Shown piece by piece: positions 1 to 11,521 of a stretch of 64,000 nucleotides of DNA. Source of the stretch: Impatiens glandulifera (lineage: Eukaryota; Streptophyta; Magnoliopsida; Ericales; Balsaminaceae). The stretch is taken from the NCBI RefSeq assembly GCF_907164915.1, contig NC_061869.1, positions 39,866,840 to 39,930,839 of the forward strand, written 5' to 3'. Position 1 is the first letter of the stretch. Each line of letters opens with the position of its first letter. Both the position numbers and the translations under genes were made by a program. The notes below the pieces were generated by a model. It searched no databases and was not told the origin of the DNA. It saw nothing but the letters and a program-made list of their open reading frames with translations.

Positions 1-1515
1 TTGTCTCTTGACAAAACTTATTGAAGAAAGTTTGCCTTTGTTGGGTTTCAACTTCTTGGTGGAATTGTCTGGGTTGTTGTTGTAGCCTAGACCAAATTTG
101 CATTTGGCAAGCCTTAGTTGACTTGTCATCTAATTGACTGCATCCCCATATTTTGTCCATGCATCGATCACGTAGTTGGCTCTCTCGTTTTCTTTAGTCA
201 ACATTTGAACTTGAGCTTCTCATTCTCAGAGGATAGTTCATTTGTCTTACTAATCACGTTGTCTAGTTGAGTTGAAACGAGATCAGACAATTTCTTATAC
301 TCAATGACCATGTCATTGAGTTCAGTAAGCAAGTCTTCCCGAGTGAATTCTTTAAAGGATAAATCAAATACCTCATCGTCGTTCGTCATGAAACATTTAA
401 TGTCCTGATCATCGCTGTCGCTGGATGAGCTTGAGTCCGAATCGCTTTTGGCCAATTTGCTTTTGCTTTCTTCAGCCATCAGCATCTTCTGATCCTTCTT
501 ATGCTTGGATGTTTTATGATCCTCCTTATGTTTCTGATTAGCAGGCTTCTTGTCGTCTTTCCTTCACTTTCGGCATTCGGACTTGTAGTGACCTAGAGTA
601 TCATAAATAAAACACTGTATGTTAGCCTTATAGTCATTAGAGTTATTATTGAAAGATGAGTTAGATTTATTCTTCCACATATATTTGCCATTTTTTTGAC
701 AAATAAAGTCATCGTATCTTCGCTGATCTGCTCAGCTAACTTGATGGATATTGGAACAATTGGCTCAATAGCGGACACCAGCGCCTTAGTCGTGGTCGAG
801 GATGAGGGCTCATCTTCATTCCTAGAGTTCATCTCGAATTCATGGACTTTTAGATCGGCAAACATGTTGTGCAACTCCATCTTGTGGAGGTTTCTGGACT
901 CCCTCATCACCGTTGACTTGATGTCCCAGGCACTGGGAAGAGCCTTCAATGCCTTGATGATGACTTCTTTGTTGCCATAAACCTTTCCCAGAGTGGAAAG
1001 TTCAATGACAATGTTGGTGAAGCGTTCGTCAAACTCGTTCATCGACTCCCTAGGCGCATCTTGATGCTATCGAACTTTTAAGTGGCATCCATGTGCTTAT
1101 TCTCTCTTATTTGTTCGTTTCCCTCACAAAGTTGAATGATCTTCTTCCATATCTCTTTGGTAGTAAAACATGCTTTGATTTTGTCAAACATGTTCTTGTT
1201 GAGAGTTTTGTACATGATGTTCTTGGCCATGTTATCAAGGTTGGTCTTCCTTTTGTCTTCAGTTGTCCACTCATGTCGGGGGCTTCTCAAAGGGGTGAGA
1301 AACACCAACAACTAGTGGTGGATGAGCTGGCTTTATAGATCTTTATCGGACCATTGGTAATAACATACCACATGTCATCGTCTTGAGATTCCATATGCAC
1401 CTACATATGAATCTTTCAATCATAATACTCTTCATTGCTAAACATAGGAGGCTTGTTGAAGAAAAACATGATGATATGTGATTGCTTGAGAATAGAAACT
1501 CTCGCTCTAATACCA
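1..1515 (-). pseudogene. Copia element D: decayed gag, SIRE-like, cut by window edge
   Basis: Reading right to left, three open pieces (1311-1078, 1042-593, 485-198) form a Ty1/copia gag (UBN2-type) that would package element RNA. Seen: the leader EIWKKIIQLCEGNEQIRENK, then LKALPSAW and MRESRNLHKMELHNMFADLK, then a zinc knuckle near 625-570 with one Cys changed to Tyr (C-x2-Y-x4-H-x4-C), then an acidic Ser/Asp run (SDSDSSSSSDSDD). The same block order occurs in element A (26761-26150), so D belongs to that family. A primer-binding site (gctctaatacca, reverse complement TGGTATTAGAGC, as for initiator tRNA-Met) lies at 1504-1515, next to the LTR at 1518. Frameshifts separate the pieces. Protease and pol would lie left of base 1. 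Confidence 0.85.
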
Positions 1516-1517
1516 CT

Positions 1518-2240
1518 TGTTAGGAAAAGAGTCAACAATAGCAAAGGGTTGATCAAGTATTGTTAACCGCGAAAATCTTCGTTTGATATTAACTATGTTA
1601 GAAGTTAATATATGTTTCTATTCTTCGCAAGTCTTCACAAACTCTTGAACGGAGTCAAGTGCGGAACTGTTTGTTTAGACCTGAAGCGTCAGAAAAGGAG
1701 TAGGAAGATTTGGAAATAAAAGAACAAAATACACAAGGTGTGTTTATGGATGTTCAAAGTAAACTCTTCTACGTCACCCCTTCTTCTCGACCTCGAGAAG
1801 GATTCCATTAAAAGATTTGATTTGAATAGAACTTCTACACAAATCCAGTCAGAAACCAGGTCTTAAACACTGTCTGTTTCTGAACTTCTAGCTCACACAA
1901 CACTTGTTGAATAGATATTATCTACTCAACTAACAAAGAGCTCACAATTAAAGAAAAGTGATACAATGTTTTTCGGTATGAACAATCTCTCACAAAAGAT
2001 GCTAAGGCAAAAACTTGAGTATTTATTTGTAGAGAGAGAGTATTTAATTTTCAGAATAACCCAAAGAGTCAAGTCTACTTTTTGTTTTCCTCGGATGCTT
2101 CTTTAGGAATCTTACCGCTCGGTCGCTTTCCAGAAATCCAGCCGGACGTGCATACGTGGCAATTTCGGTATTTTGGAGGCGCTTTCGGTTTTTCATAACT
2201 TCGAACTTACATCCAGCCGAGCCGGACGCTTCCCTGAAAT
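1518..2240 (-). repeat. LTR of copia element D (5' LTR on - strand, far end uncertain)
   Basis: On the + strand it starts TGTTAGGAAAAG two bases beyond the primer-binding site. It aligns by eye with the LTRs of element A: the tract around tgttcaaagtaaactcttct and CTACGTCACCCCTTCTTC, then acacaaatccagtcagaaac. It diverges after about 2050, and the far boundary is not visible. No GTCTAA array is present, unlike the A LTRs. The end near 2240 is set only by the start of the tRNA-like sequence. Confidence 0.65.
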
Positions 2241-2269
2241 AATAAAACTCATATTATTATTTAAATCTA

Positions 2270-2960
2270 GTGAGATTCGAACCCGGATCACCTAAGGGTG
2301 GGTCGGTACGGTATACCTTAATATTATATCCATACCTTATACCTTACCTAAAATTTCGGTATGCAAAAAATGCATAACTTTACCTTACCTTGATTTCGGT
2401 ATACCTTGTTTCGATATACCTTAATTTCGGTATACAAAAAATTCATACATTTACCTTACCTTAATTTCGGTATACCTTATTTTCGGTACGGTATCGGTAT
2501 TATACCTTTGATACCTAAAAAATATATTAATTTAAAAATAAATCAATCCCATCGGTAAGATAGAGATTGCATATATTGAATAATATTTCAGTATAATTAT
2601 ATTTTGATATTATTCAAAAATTATATTTCTATATTAAATTAATTTCAAATCTATTTAATTATTTCCTTATAAGTATTATATATATATTTATATATATATA
2701 TATATTAACTTATAAATATTATTTCGGTATTTTAGTATATTTCAATATACCAAAATTTTAAAAATTTCATACATTTACCGTATCAATAATTACGGTATCG
2801 GTATCACACCTTACATTTTTTTCGGTATACCTTAAAAGTCGATATTTTCGATATATTACAGTACGGTATTTTCGATATATCTTTAATATCGGTAATTTTC
2901 CCCAACCCTAGGATCACCAGTGTTACAAACGAGAGTACTTACCACTGAACTACAACACAT
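2270..2960 (-). repeat. tRNA-like SINE fragment, interrupted by a hAT MITE
   Basis: Read on the - strand, 2954-2938 gives TGTAGTTCAGTGGTAAG, an A-box-like motif. 2283-2274 gives GGTTCGAATC, a perfect B-box. With the 2293-2910 insertion and one 8-bp duplication removed, the boxes are about 45 nt apart, as in tRNA genes and tRNA-derived SINEs. No acceptor-stem pairing or clean cloverleaf was found, so this is a SINE head or tRNA pseudogene rather than a working tRNA. Confidence 0.5.
2293..2910. mobile_element. hAT-type MITE (618 bp) with 8-bp target duplication
   Basis: The left end reads TAAGGGTGGGTCGG. The right end, reverse complemented, reads TAGGGTTGGGGAAA, giving a short imperfect terminal inverted repeat. 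The flanks are exact 8-bp direct repeats, GGATCACC, at 2285-2292 and 2911-2918, diagnostic of hAT insertion. The interior has no coding frame and is built of degenerate repeats of ttcggtatacctta and tacggtatcggtat. It is non-autonomous. Confidence 0.85.
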
Positions 2961-4885
2961 TGTTGTTATCTTTATATATTAATATAATTGATATGACTTA
3001 ACAATTATATATATATATAATTTAACTTATACATAATTAAAACTTAGTTTTATCCATTCATTTAAGACATTTTATAAATTATAATCTAACCATTTCTCCC
3101 TTTTTAATTATTTAAACTAAATTATCAAAACCAGGTGAAATCATTTATTTATAAAATCGATTAGGTTAATTATCTTAAATTAATTAAAACCATAGTCTAA
3201 CAAATTATATTTATAATAAATAAATATTTTATTTAAATAATTAATTTGAAAATAGTATATTCTAATCTTTCAAAAATAATAATAATATTATTTACATAAT
3301 AGTCACTTTTGACTTTTTTTTTTTTTTTTATTATATCTTATGATTCTTGTTAGTTACATATTATTTATTTATTTTTAATATTTTTAGAGTTAATCCCAAA
3401 TATTATTTTTTAATTTTTCTATAAGTTTCATCCTAATGATAACATGTATGAACCAACGTTAAATAAAAATATATGTAAGAAAGTTCTCTCAATAAAAATT
3501 AATTATTTTTGTGATAATTAATTATTATTTTATTCATTCATATTAAATAACAAATGTCTTGTTATAATTATATTTAAAATGTTTGTACGTGTTTGGTTAA
3601 AATATAGAAATTTTAGTCGTAGACAATTTTTTTTATTATTTTATCTCTTTTAAATTGATTTAATTTTTTTTTATGAAATTTTATTATATAAAAACTTAAA
3701 TCAACATTTTCTTTATTAAATTTATTTCGATTTCATAACATATATTTTTTAATATTCTCTTAAATGAACGAGGCTCTAAGTTAGGACCGAGAAGAGTTTA
3801 ACAAAATAAAATAAATATTTTTTTATAGTGGAAAAGGGACATAGTCCTTAATTTTTTATTTTTTATTTTTACTTTTATTCAGTATTTTCTTTTATAAATA
3901 TAATGTTCATTCCTAGTAATATTTATAATTTTCTCATTATTTTATTCCATCTCATAAAAAAAAATTAAAACCTATCCTAACTGTAATTTCTGGGTTCGTC
4001 TATATATTATATATATATCTATATATTATATATATATATATATATTATATATATATATTATATATATATATTTATTATTCAATCAAAAAGAAGAATATTA
4101 TAATTATTTTTTAATATATCAAATTCCACCAAGTGAATATACAAATAAAATATCTTTAATTTTTAAATAAATTTATTTAAGACAATAAACAAGTTTCAAA
4201 AACATTTTTTTTCTTAAATGAGTGGCGCCCAAACTAGTATTCCATTTTGTTGGTGACTAATTAAATAATATACACATAAGATATTCTTATAACATGTTTG
4301 ATAAGTGATTTTTTTTACTCATAAATAGAAAAAGGAATAAATTGAAATGTTTAATTCATGAGTTTGATTAATTTGATTACATTAACTTTCTTTCACAATT
4401 TTTTTTACCATAATATTAAATTTCTCTCTTATTATTATAATTATAATTTTATTATATATTTTTTTATAATTATTTTACAAATTTTTTTATAATTAATTTT
4501 AAATATTATATATTAATAATAATTTATAATAATATAGTCATTTTTATATAATTAATTTTAAATATTATATATTAATAATAAAATTTTAATAAATTAATCA
4601 AAATTTAAAATGAAAAGAAGAAAAAAATTATTTTATATAAAAAATTATTTAAAAAATATTAGAAAAATAAATATAAAATATTTTTAAAAATATTGTTGTT
4701 AAAAAATTTATATTATGTTATAATATATGTTATTAAGTAAAATCGTTTTATTTAATTTGAATTAAATGTGATAATTTTATATTAGTTATGTTAGTTAGAT
4801 AATTTTTTATATGTAATTTATAAGAAAAAGTTGAATCATTTAAATTTGTTAAGTAAATAATTTTTATTTAAAAAAAAAACTGTAA
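2961..4885. other. AT-rich intergenic DNA without genes
   Basis: No coding frame or RNA gene seen. It holds TA microsatellites (3010-3020, about 4003-4072) and a local duplication: a tract with taattttaaatattatatat occurs near 4495 and again near 4553. It is probably old transposon debris. Confidence 0.6.
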
Positions 4886-6067
4886 TCTATATATATATAA
4901 TGATGTTTAATTTTTAAAGTGTCTAGATTGCCGGGTCGAGAGCTGTGGTTAATTTGGATACTTGGGTCGGATTGTGAGTTGACCCGTTTTTAAATTTAAA
5001 ACGGTTAAAAATAAAATTAAAAATGCTAGAGGTATGTTTCAAACTTGCAACCTAACAAAACAAGTACAACTCTTTAACTAACTAAGCTACAAAGACTTTA
5101 TATTTTAAATTCAACACCAAATTTGATAAACACGGGACGTTTTAATATTAATATAAGTTCAACTTTTTAACTAACTAATCTATATATATATATAATGATG
5201 CTTAATTTATAAAGTGTCCGGATTGCCGGGTCGAGAGCTGTGGTTAATGTGGATACTTGGGTCGGATTGTAGGTTGACCCGCCTTTAAATTTAAAATGTT
5301 TAAATATAAAATTAAAAATGCTAGAGATATGTTTCAAACTCACAACCTAACAATACAAGTATAACTCTTTAACCAACTAGGCTACAAAGACATTATATTT
5401 TAAATTCAATACCAAATTTGATAAATGCGGGACGTTTTAATATTAATATAAGTTCAACTTTTTAACTAACTAATCTATATATATATATATATAATGATGC
5501 TTAATTTTTAAAGTGTCTGGATTGCCGGGTTGAGAGCTGTGGTTAATTTGGATACTTGGGTCGGAATGTGGGTTGACCCGCCTTTAAATTTAAAATGATT
5601 AAAAATAAAATTAAAAATTCTAGAGGTATGTTTCGAACTTGCAACCTAACAAAACAAGTATAACTCTTTAACCAATTAGGCTACTAAGACTTTATATTTT
5701 AAATTCAACACCAAATTTGATAAACGCATGACGTTTTAACATTAATATAAGTTCAACTTTTTAACTAACTAATTTATATATATATATAATGATGCTTAAT
5801 TTTTAAAGTGTCCGGATTGCCGGGTCGAGAGCTGTGGTTAATTTGGATACTTGGGTCGGATTGTGGGTTGACCCGTCTTTAAATTTAAAACGGTTAAAAA
5901 TAAAATTAAAAATGTTAGAGGTATGTTTCGAACTTGCAACCTAACAAAACAAGTACAACTCTTTAACCAACTAGTCTACAAAGACTTTATATTTTAAATT
6001 TAACACCAAATTTGATAAGCGCGGGACGTTTTAATATTAATATAAGTTCAACTTTTTAACTAACTAA

Positions 6068-6101
<34 letters not shown>

Positions 6102-6956
6102 GATGCTTAATTTATAAAGTGTCCGGATTGCCGGGTCGAGAGCTGTGGTTTATTTGGATACTTGGGTCGGATTGTGGGTTGACCCGCCTTTAAATTTAAA
6201 ATGGTTAAAAATAAAATTAAAAATGCTAGAGATATGTTTCGAACTTACAACCTAACAAAACAATTATAACTATTCAACCAACTAGGCTACCAAAACTTTA
6301 TATTTTTAAATCAACACCAAATTTGATAAACGCGGGACGTTTTAACATTAATATAAGTTCAACTTTTTAACTAACTAATCTCTATATATAATGATGCTTA
6401 ATTTTTAAAGTGTCTGGATTTCAGGTCAAGAGCTGTGGTTAATTTGGATACTTGGGTCGGATATTGGGTTGACCCGTTTTTAAATTTAAAACGGTTAAAA
6501 ATAAAATTAAAAATGCTAGAGGTATGTTTTGAACTTGCAACCAAACAAAAGAAGTACAACTCTTTAACCAACTAGGCTACAAAAACTTTATATTTTAAAA
6601 TCAACACCAAATTTGTTAAACGCGGGACGTTTTATTATTAATATTAGTTCAACTTTTTAACTAACTAATCTATATATATATAATGATGCTTAATTTTTAA
6701 AGTGTCCGGATTGCGGGTCGAGAGCTGTGGTTAATTTGGATATTTGGGTCGGATTGTGGGTTGACCTGCCTTTAAATTTAAAACGGTTAAAAATAAAATT
6801 AAAAATGCTGGAGATATGTTTCGAACTTGCAAACTAACAAAACAATTATAACTCTTTAACCAACTAAGCTACTAAGACTTTATATTTTAAATTCAACACC
6901 AAATTTGATAAACGCGGGACGTTTTAACATTAATATAAGTTCAACTTTTTAACTAA

Positions 6957-6998
<42 letters not shown>

Positions 6999-7731
6999 GA
7001 TGCTTAATTTTTAAAGTGTCTGGATTGTCGGGTTGAGAGCTGTGGTTAATTTGGATACTTGGGTCGGATTGTGGGTTGACCCGTCTTTAAATTTAAAATG
7101 GTTAAAAATAAAATTAAAAATGCTAGAGGTATGTTTCGAACTTGCAACCTAACAAAACAATTATAACTCTTTAACCAACTAAACTACTAAGACTTTATAT
7201 TTTAAATTCAACACCAAATTTGATAAACGTGGGACGTTTTAACATTAATATAAGTTCAACTTTTTAACTAACTAATCTATATATATATATATAATGATGC
7301 TTAATTTTTAAAGTGTCTGGATTGCCGGGTTGAGAGTTGTGGTTAATTTGGATACTTGGGTCGGATTGTGGGTTGATCCGCCTTTAAATTTAAAATGGTT
7401 AAAAATAAAATTAAAAATGCTAGAGGTATGTTTCTAACTTGCAACATAACAAAAACAAGTACAACTCTTTAACCAACTAGGCTACTAAGACTTTCTATTT
7501 TAAATTCAACACCGAATTTGATAAACGCGGGACGTTTTAATATTAATATAAGTTCAACTTTTTAACTAACTAATATATAATGATGTTGAGTAAATGAATA
7601 CTTGGGTCGGAATGTGGGTTGACCCACCCATAAACTTAAAACGATTAAAAATAAAATTAAAAATGTTATCCGTAATTTTTTTTACGGTTTTTTATATTAT
7701 TACTCGTGCAAATTCACGAGCTAAATGCTAG
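4886..7731 (+). mobile_element. Helitron with about nine tandem ~297-bp internal units
   Basis: The 5' end is TCTATATATATATAATGATG after an A at 4885. The 3' end is CTAG at 7728-7731 followed by T. A hairpin, CTCGTG-caaatt-CACGAG (7703-7720), lies 7 bp before CTAG. This fits Helitrons: TC start, hairpin plus CTRR end, insertion between A and T, no target duplication. The body repeats one unit: the ATAATGATG anchor recurs at about 4900, 5195, 5494, 5789, 6100, 6391, 6683, 6997, 7293 and 7580, spaced 287-314 bp. Each unit has a variable (TA)n, tttttaaagtgtccggattg, gacccgcctttaaattta and an antisense tRNA-like module. The last unit is truncated and leads into the terminus. There is no Rep/helicase frame, so it is non-autonomous. 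Confidence 0.8.
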
Positions 7732-7989
7732 TTAGTATAATATGATATTATGGATTTATATTTATTAAATTATGATATATTTAAATATTTTATATTTTAA
7801 TTAAATAAAATATAGTAAAAAAATAAAATTTAATATTAATACTAGTTTCAAAAATTATAAAATAATAATAATAATTTTTCTCTCATGAATTTGAAAAATT
7901 ATAATGAGATTAAAATATAATAGTTTTATAATAATATCCCATTAATTTGTTTTTTCTATTTACTTATATTTGATAAGAATTGTCCGGAA

Positions 7990-8140
7990 TATAAACGGTT
8001 GCTGCACGATCGATCGGTCAAAATTACCCCATGCCCCCACTATAAACATCCACGCCGACTGATCCACTACTATACATTTTTCCATCCCCCTCCCTCTTTT
8101 TTCTGCATTCCATTTTGAAGTTGCTCTTCTATTCTATGTG
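7990..8140 (+). promoter_or_regulatory. Promoter and first non-coding exon of paralog 1
   Basis: A TATA box, TATAAAC, lies at 8041-8047. Upstream GGTCAAAATTACCCC (8016-8030) contains a W-box core (reverse TTGACC). The second paralog has the matching sequence GTCGAAATTACCCC at 14486-14499. Upstream similarity begins near 7990 and 14462, so the promoter was duplicated with the gene. Transcription should start near 8070. The first exon ends at 8140. Confidence 0.6.
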
Positions 8141-8442
8141 GTAAGTTCTTATCTTTGACCTTCTTCCTTCCTTGTAACTGTTGATGAATATTTTCTTCAA
8201 TCCCTTGCTAATATAATCTGAATCTCTTGTTATCATCCCCTTTAATTTGTTACACAAAATATATTTTATTTGTTGAACTCTTCTAATCTAATATGATAGT
8301 CCTAGCTAGTTTTCTATTTGTTTGTTAATGAAGCATCTTTTCTCTCTATCCTGCTCTGTAGTTAAATATTCATATGACTTGTTCAAATCCACAATATCTT
8401 CTTCTTTGATCTTCCTTTCTGGTATTTGTCATATTCGAGTAG
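8141..8442 (+). other. 5'UTR intron of paralog 1
   Basis: The donor is ctatgtg/GTAAGT at 8141 and the acceptor is TTCGAGTAG at 8434-8442, giving 302 bp. The copy before paralog 2 (14597-15094) has a similar donor (cttg/GTAAGC), and its last ~70 bases are nearly identical, ending TATTGAGTAG. Conservation of both splice sites supports a real leader intron, a common expression-enhancing feature of plant genes. Confidence 0.65.
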
Positions 8443-8457
8443 GTGGTCTATATCCTA

Positions 8458-9006
8458 ATGGCTAACAAGAACAATGGATCAAACAAACAGTACTACTCAA
8501 CAACAACAACAACACCAAAACCGTCAAAACCAGTAAATGCTTACTGTGGTATTCTTGAAGTTGTTCCAGGGAATTCTTCTCAAAGAATTTCAAACCCAGA
8601 TTGCTTTGCAAAAGCTCATGTGATCAATCCAGGGAATTCTTCAAAGTCATGTCAAATGATTAGTAAGCAAAATACAGTAGACAAACAAACTGGAAACTAT
8701 GGCCGCTACACTAAGAAAGAAACAGCCTCAACTGGACAAATCCATAGGGAGCCAGGGAAGGGGGCTGTTGGTGTGAGAAATGAGTATAAGAAAGCCACAA
8801 CATATAAAGTTGGTAACAAGACTGGTTACACTGAGTACTATAAGGAAGAAAGGGTTCGCCATGTTTCTTATGACAAAAGTTTGGTTACCACTAAGAATGT
8901 TGTTTCCAAGGTGGGGAATTCTTCGTCTTCTTCTTCTAAGTCTGCTCAGAGGAATTACAACAATGACGGTGCTGGTGGTGATTCTGGGTATGGGTACTAT
9001 TACTAG
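8458..9006 (+). CDS. Uncharacterised hydrophilic Tyr/Lys/Gly-rich protein, paralog 1 (182 aa)
   Basis: I do not recognise a named family. The start is the ATG at 8458 (ctaATGG, good plant context). The open frame extends five codons upstream but without another ATG. It encodes 182 residues with no signal peptide or membrane segment. The N-terminus is Asn/Ser/Thr-rich. Then come YCGILEVVPGNSSQRIS (about 35-51) and the core QTGNYGRYTKKETASTGQIH, GAVGVRNEY and KTGYTEYYKEERVR (about 82-145). A poly-Ser run and a Gly/Tyr tail (GYGYYY) finish it. The motif PGNSS occurs twice, and a third, GNSSSSSS, near the end. It is basic and low-complexity, so probably largely disordered. Paralog 2 keeps the core almost unchanged, which argues for a translated, constrained protein. 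It sits between a Helitron and an inverted Helitron fragment. Function is unknown. Confidence 0.8.
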   Translation: MANKNNGSNKQYYSTTTTTPKPSKPVNAYCGILEVVPGNSSQRISNPDCFAKAHVINPGNSSKSCQMISKQNTVDKQTGNYGRYTKKETASTGQIHREPGKGAVGVRNEYKKATTYKVGNKTGYTEYYKEERVRHVSYDKSLVTTKNVVSKVGNSSSSSSKSAQRNYNNDGAGGDSGYGYYY

Positions 9007-10015
9007 GTTTGGCTTCCTAATAAGCTGTTATGTTTTAATTTGTTTCATCACTAACTATGACTAATTATGGTAATTTTTCTTCTTGCTTCTTCTGGATTTC
9101 TATGGCTAGTATTATAATGTGGTATACATGCTAATATGTTTAACTTGTGCTTCTTTTTCTATGTTGAGTTTGTTGCTAGATAATGCTTTTTTTTTTTTTT
9201 TTTTTTCAATTTGTGTTCTAGAACTTTCTGAATTAAAATAAGATAATAATGATTCAATCTTCAAAATAAGAGTAAAAGCAATGTCAGTCAGGCTAATACT
9301 AGTATATATATAGAAGAGTAAAACAAAATAAATAACTTCTACATTTTTAACTAAATACTTCAATTTATTTCTTTAATAGACGCAATGTGCAAACTAATAT
9401 TGTATTATACATGTATAAATATTCAATCTTTAATATTGACTTTTTTTTTCTTTAGAAGTATCATAAATGATCATATCATTAAAATTTAGCTAGTAATTGG
9501 TAACATTATAAATGTGTCCTCATTTGTTAATCTAACTAAAAAAAATGCAAAACTTATATGCAATCCATTTGTTTTAATCATGTTATCTTTTTTAAGTCTA
9601 TCTCAAATTATTTCAAAATTATTCCAATTTTTTTTCAAATTCATCCACCATAATTTTTTTATTGAACTATCCTTCTAGCATTCTTTTATAAATGCATATT
9701 TATTTATTGAAACCGATTGATAACAAACGATACACACGTAAGATAAATCACGAATAAAAATAGAACGCTCTCATTCTACATTTTATTTACTTCGATAAGA
9801 CAATTTATCTTCTCACATATATTATCACATATTTTTTTAAATGAGGGCATCTCGTGAGCTTACACTTTCACTTTGGTCAATCAAATATTAATTTGATTCA
9901 TATTTTTTAATATTGAACATCGTGACCGGTCAATAATATATTTAATACATATATTTCTTAACCACTTTCAATTGATATCGGTCTATTATTCAACGATAAC
10001 CACATCCCAATCACA
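9007..10015. other. 3'UTR of paralog 1 and intergenic DNA
   Basis: The start (aagctgttatgtttt, about 9021-9036) matches the downstream sequence of paralog 2 (about 15648-15663), so the 3'UTR was duplicated too. A T-run lies at 9187-9206. The rest is AT-rich, with no supported feature. Confidence 0.5.
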
Positions 10016-10885
10016 TTTGGTTAAAAGGTTGTACTTATTTTTGTTTTTATTAGGTTGCAAATTCAAAACACACATATAACATTTTAAATTTTATTTTTAA
10101 TCGTTTTAAGTTTATATATGAGCGGGTCAACCCACAATTCGACCTAAATATCCATGTACTCTCACATATATATCCAAATTAACCACAGTTCTCGAACCGG
10201 CAATCCGAACACTTTAAAAATTAAGCATCATTATATATATATATATATATTAGTTAGTTAAATATTGAACTTATATTGTTAAAATGTTCCGCGTTCATTA
10301 AATTTGGTGTTGATTTAAAATATAAATGGTTATTAGCTTAATTGGTTAAAAAGTTATACTTGTTTTTGTTAGGTTGCAAGTTCGAAATACATCTATAACA
10401 TTTTAAAATTTATTTTTAATCGTTTTAATATATATGAACGGATCAACCCACAATCTGACCCAAGTATCCATTTACTTTCACATACATATCCAAATTAATC
10501 ACACTCTCGACCCGACAATCCGAACACTTTAAAATTAAACATCATTATATATATAAATTAGTTAGTTAAACAGTTGAACTTATAATATTAAAATATTCCG
10601 CGTTCATTAAATTTGATGTTGAATTTAATATATAAAGTGATATTAGCCTAGTTGAATAAAGGGTTGTACTTATTTTGTTAGGTTGTAAGTTTGAAACACA
10701 CATATAACATTTTAATTTTTTTTAACCGTTTTAAGTATATATATATATGGGCGAGTCAATCCACATTTCGACCCAAATATGCATTTACTCTCACATATAT
10801 ATCCAAATTAATAACATCTCTGACTTGACAATCTGAATAATTTAAAAATTAAGTATCATTATATATATATATTTATTTATTTATT
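10016..10885 (-). mobile_element. Inverted fragment of the tandem-unit Helitron family (about three units)
   Basis: These units are the reverse complement of those at 4886-7731. The anchor CATCATTATATATATATA recurs at about 10227, 10541 and 10855 (spacing about 314). Each unit has gttcgaaatacatctataac-type B-box sequence, tagcttaattggttaaaaag-type A-box sequence and ccgacaatccgaacacttt. Neither the CTAG hairpin end nor a clean TC start is visible, so it is a truncated copy. With the Helitron on the other side, it brackets paralog 1 in opposite orientation. Confidence 0.75.
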
Positions 10886-11521
10886 TTTTTTAAAATAAAC
10901 TTCATAAATCAAATTTTGTTTTGGATAGACGAGTTCAGCCGGCATTTGACTAAAACCGAATAGGCTCTAAATTCGACTGTATCAGTTTACACCTGATTGA
11001 CCAACCGAATAATCAACATTTATATATTGGCTAAACATAATCCAACAATCCGACGAATCAATCATGGTTAAAGTTTAAAAATTATATATAATCTATTTAC
11101 AACTTAGATACATAAATATTTTTTTAATAATTAAGTTTTCATATTTATTTACAATATATAGTTGTTATTTATTTTTTAAAACTAATATATATCGTTGATA
11201 TAGAATTTTAAAATAAAATTTAAATGATAAAATCGATAAAACTGAATGTAACGTTATTCTAATCGTTCAAACTGAATCAACAAATAAACAGAAATTTATG
11301 GTTTGAAATTCAAACCGACTTCAACTGTTTGATTGACTATGCAAACTGAAACGAATACACCCGTGTTATTCTTCACTTGGATGAACTAAATCTTTTAAGT
11401 TATCATCTTGTTCTCCCCAATCATACATGAGTTTTTAAATTTTTTTTTTTTTTCTGTTTACTCCATTCTCAAGTTCCAATAGTGGATTCAAAATGTACCA
11501 TTGTATGAGTCTCCACGTAAT
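10886..11521. other. AT-rich intergenic DNA without genes
   Basis: No coding frame, RNA gene or repeat boundary recognised. The tract near 10920-11370 repeats phrases such as aaaccgaat and aactgaaacgaa, as in old retroelement debris, but I cannot assign a family. Confidence 0.5.

Noticed and set aside
2270..2960. Functional tRNA gene
   Set aside because: A- and B-boxes are present but split by a MITE, and no acceptor-stem pairing was found.
8443..8457. N-terminal extension MVYIL on both paralogs
   Set aside because: The codon at 8443 (and 15095) is GTG, not ATG, and lies just after the intron acceptor. The ATG at 8458/15110 is in good context.
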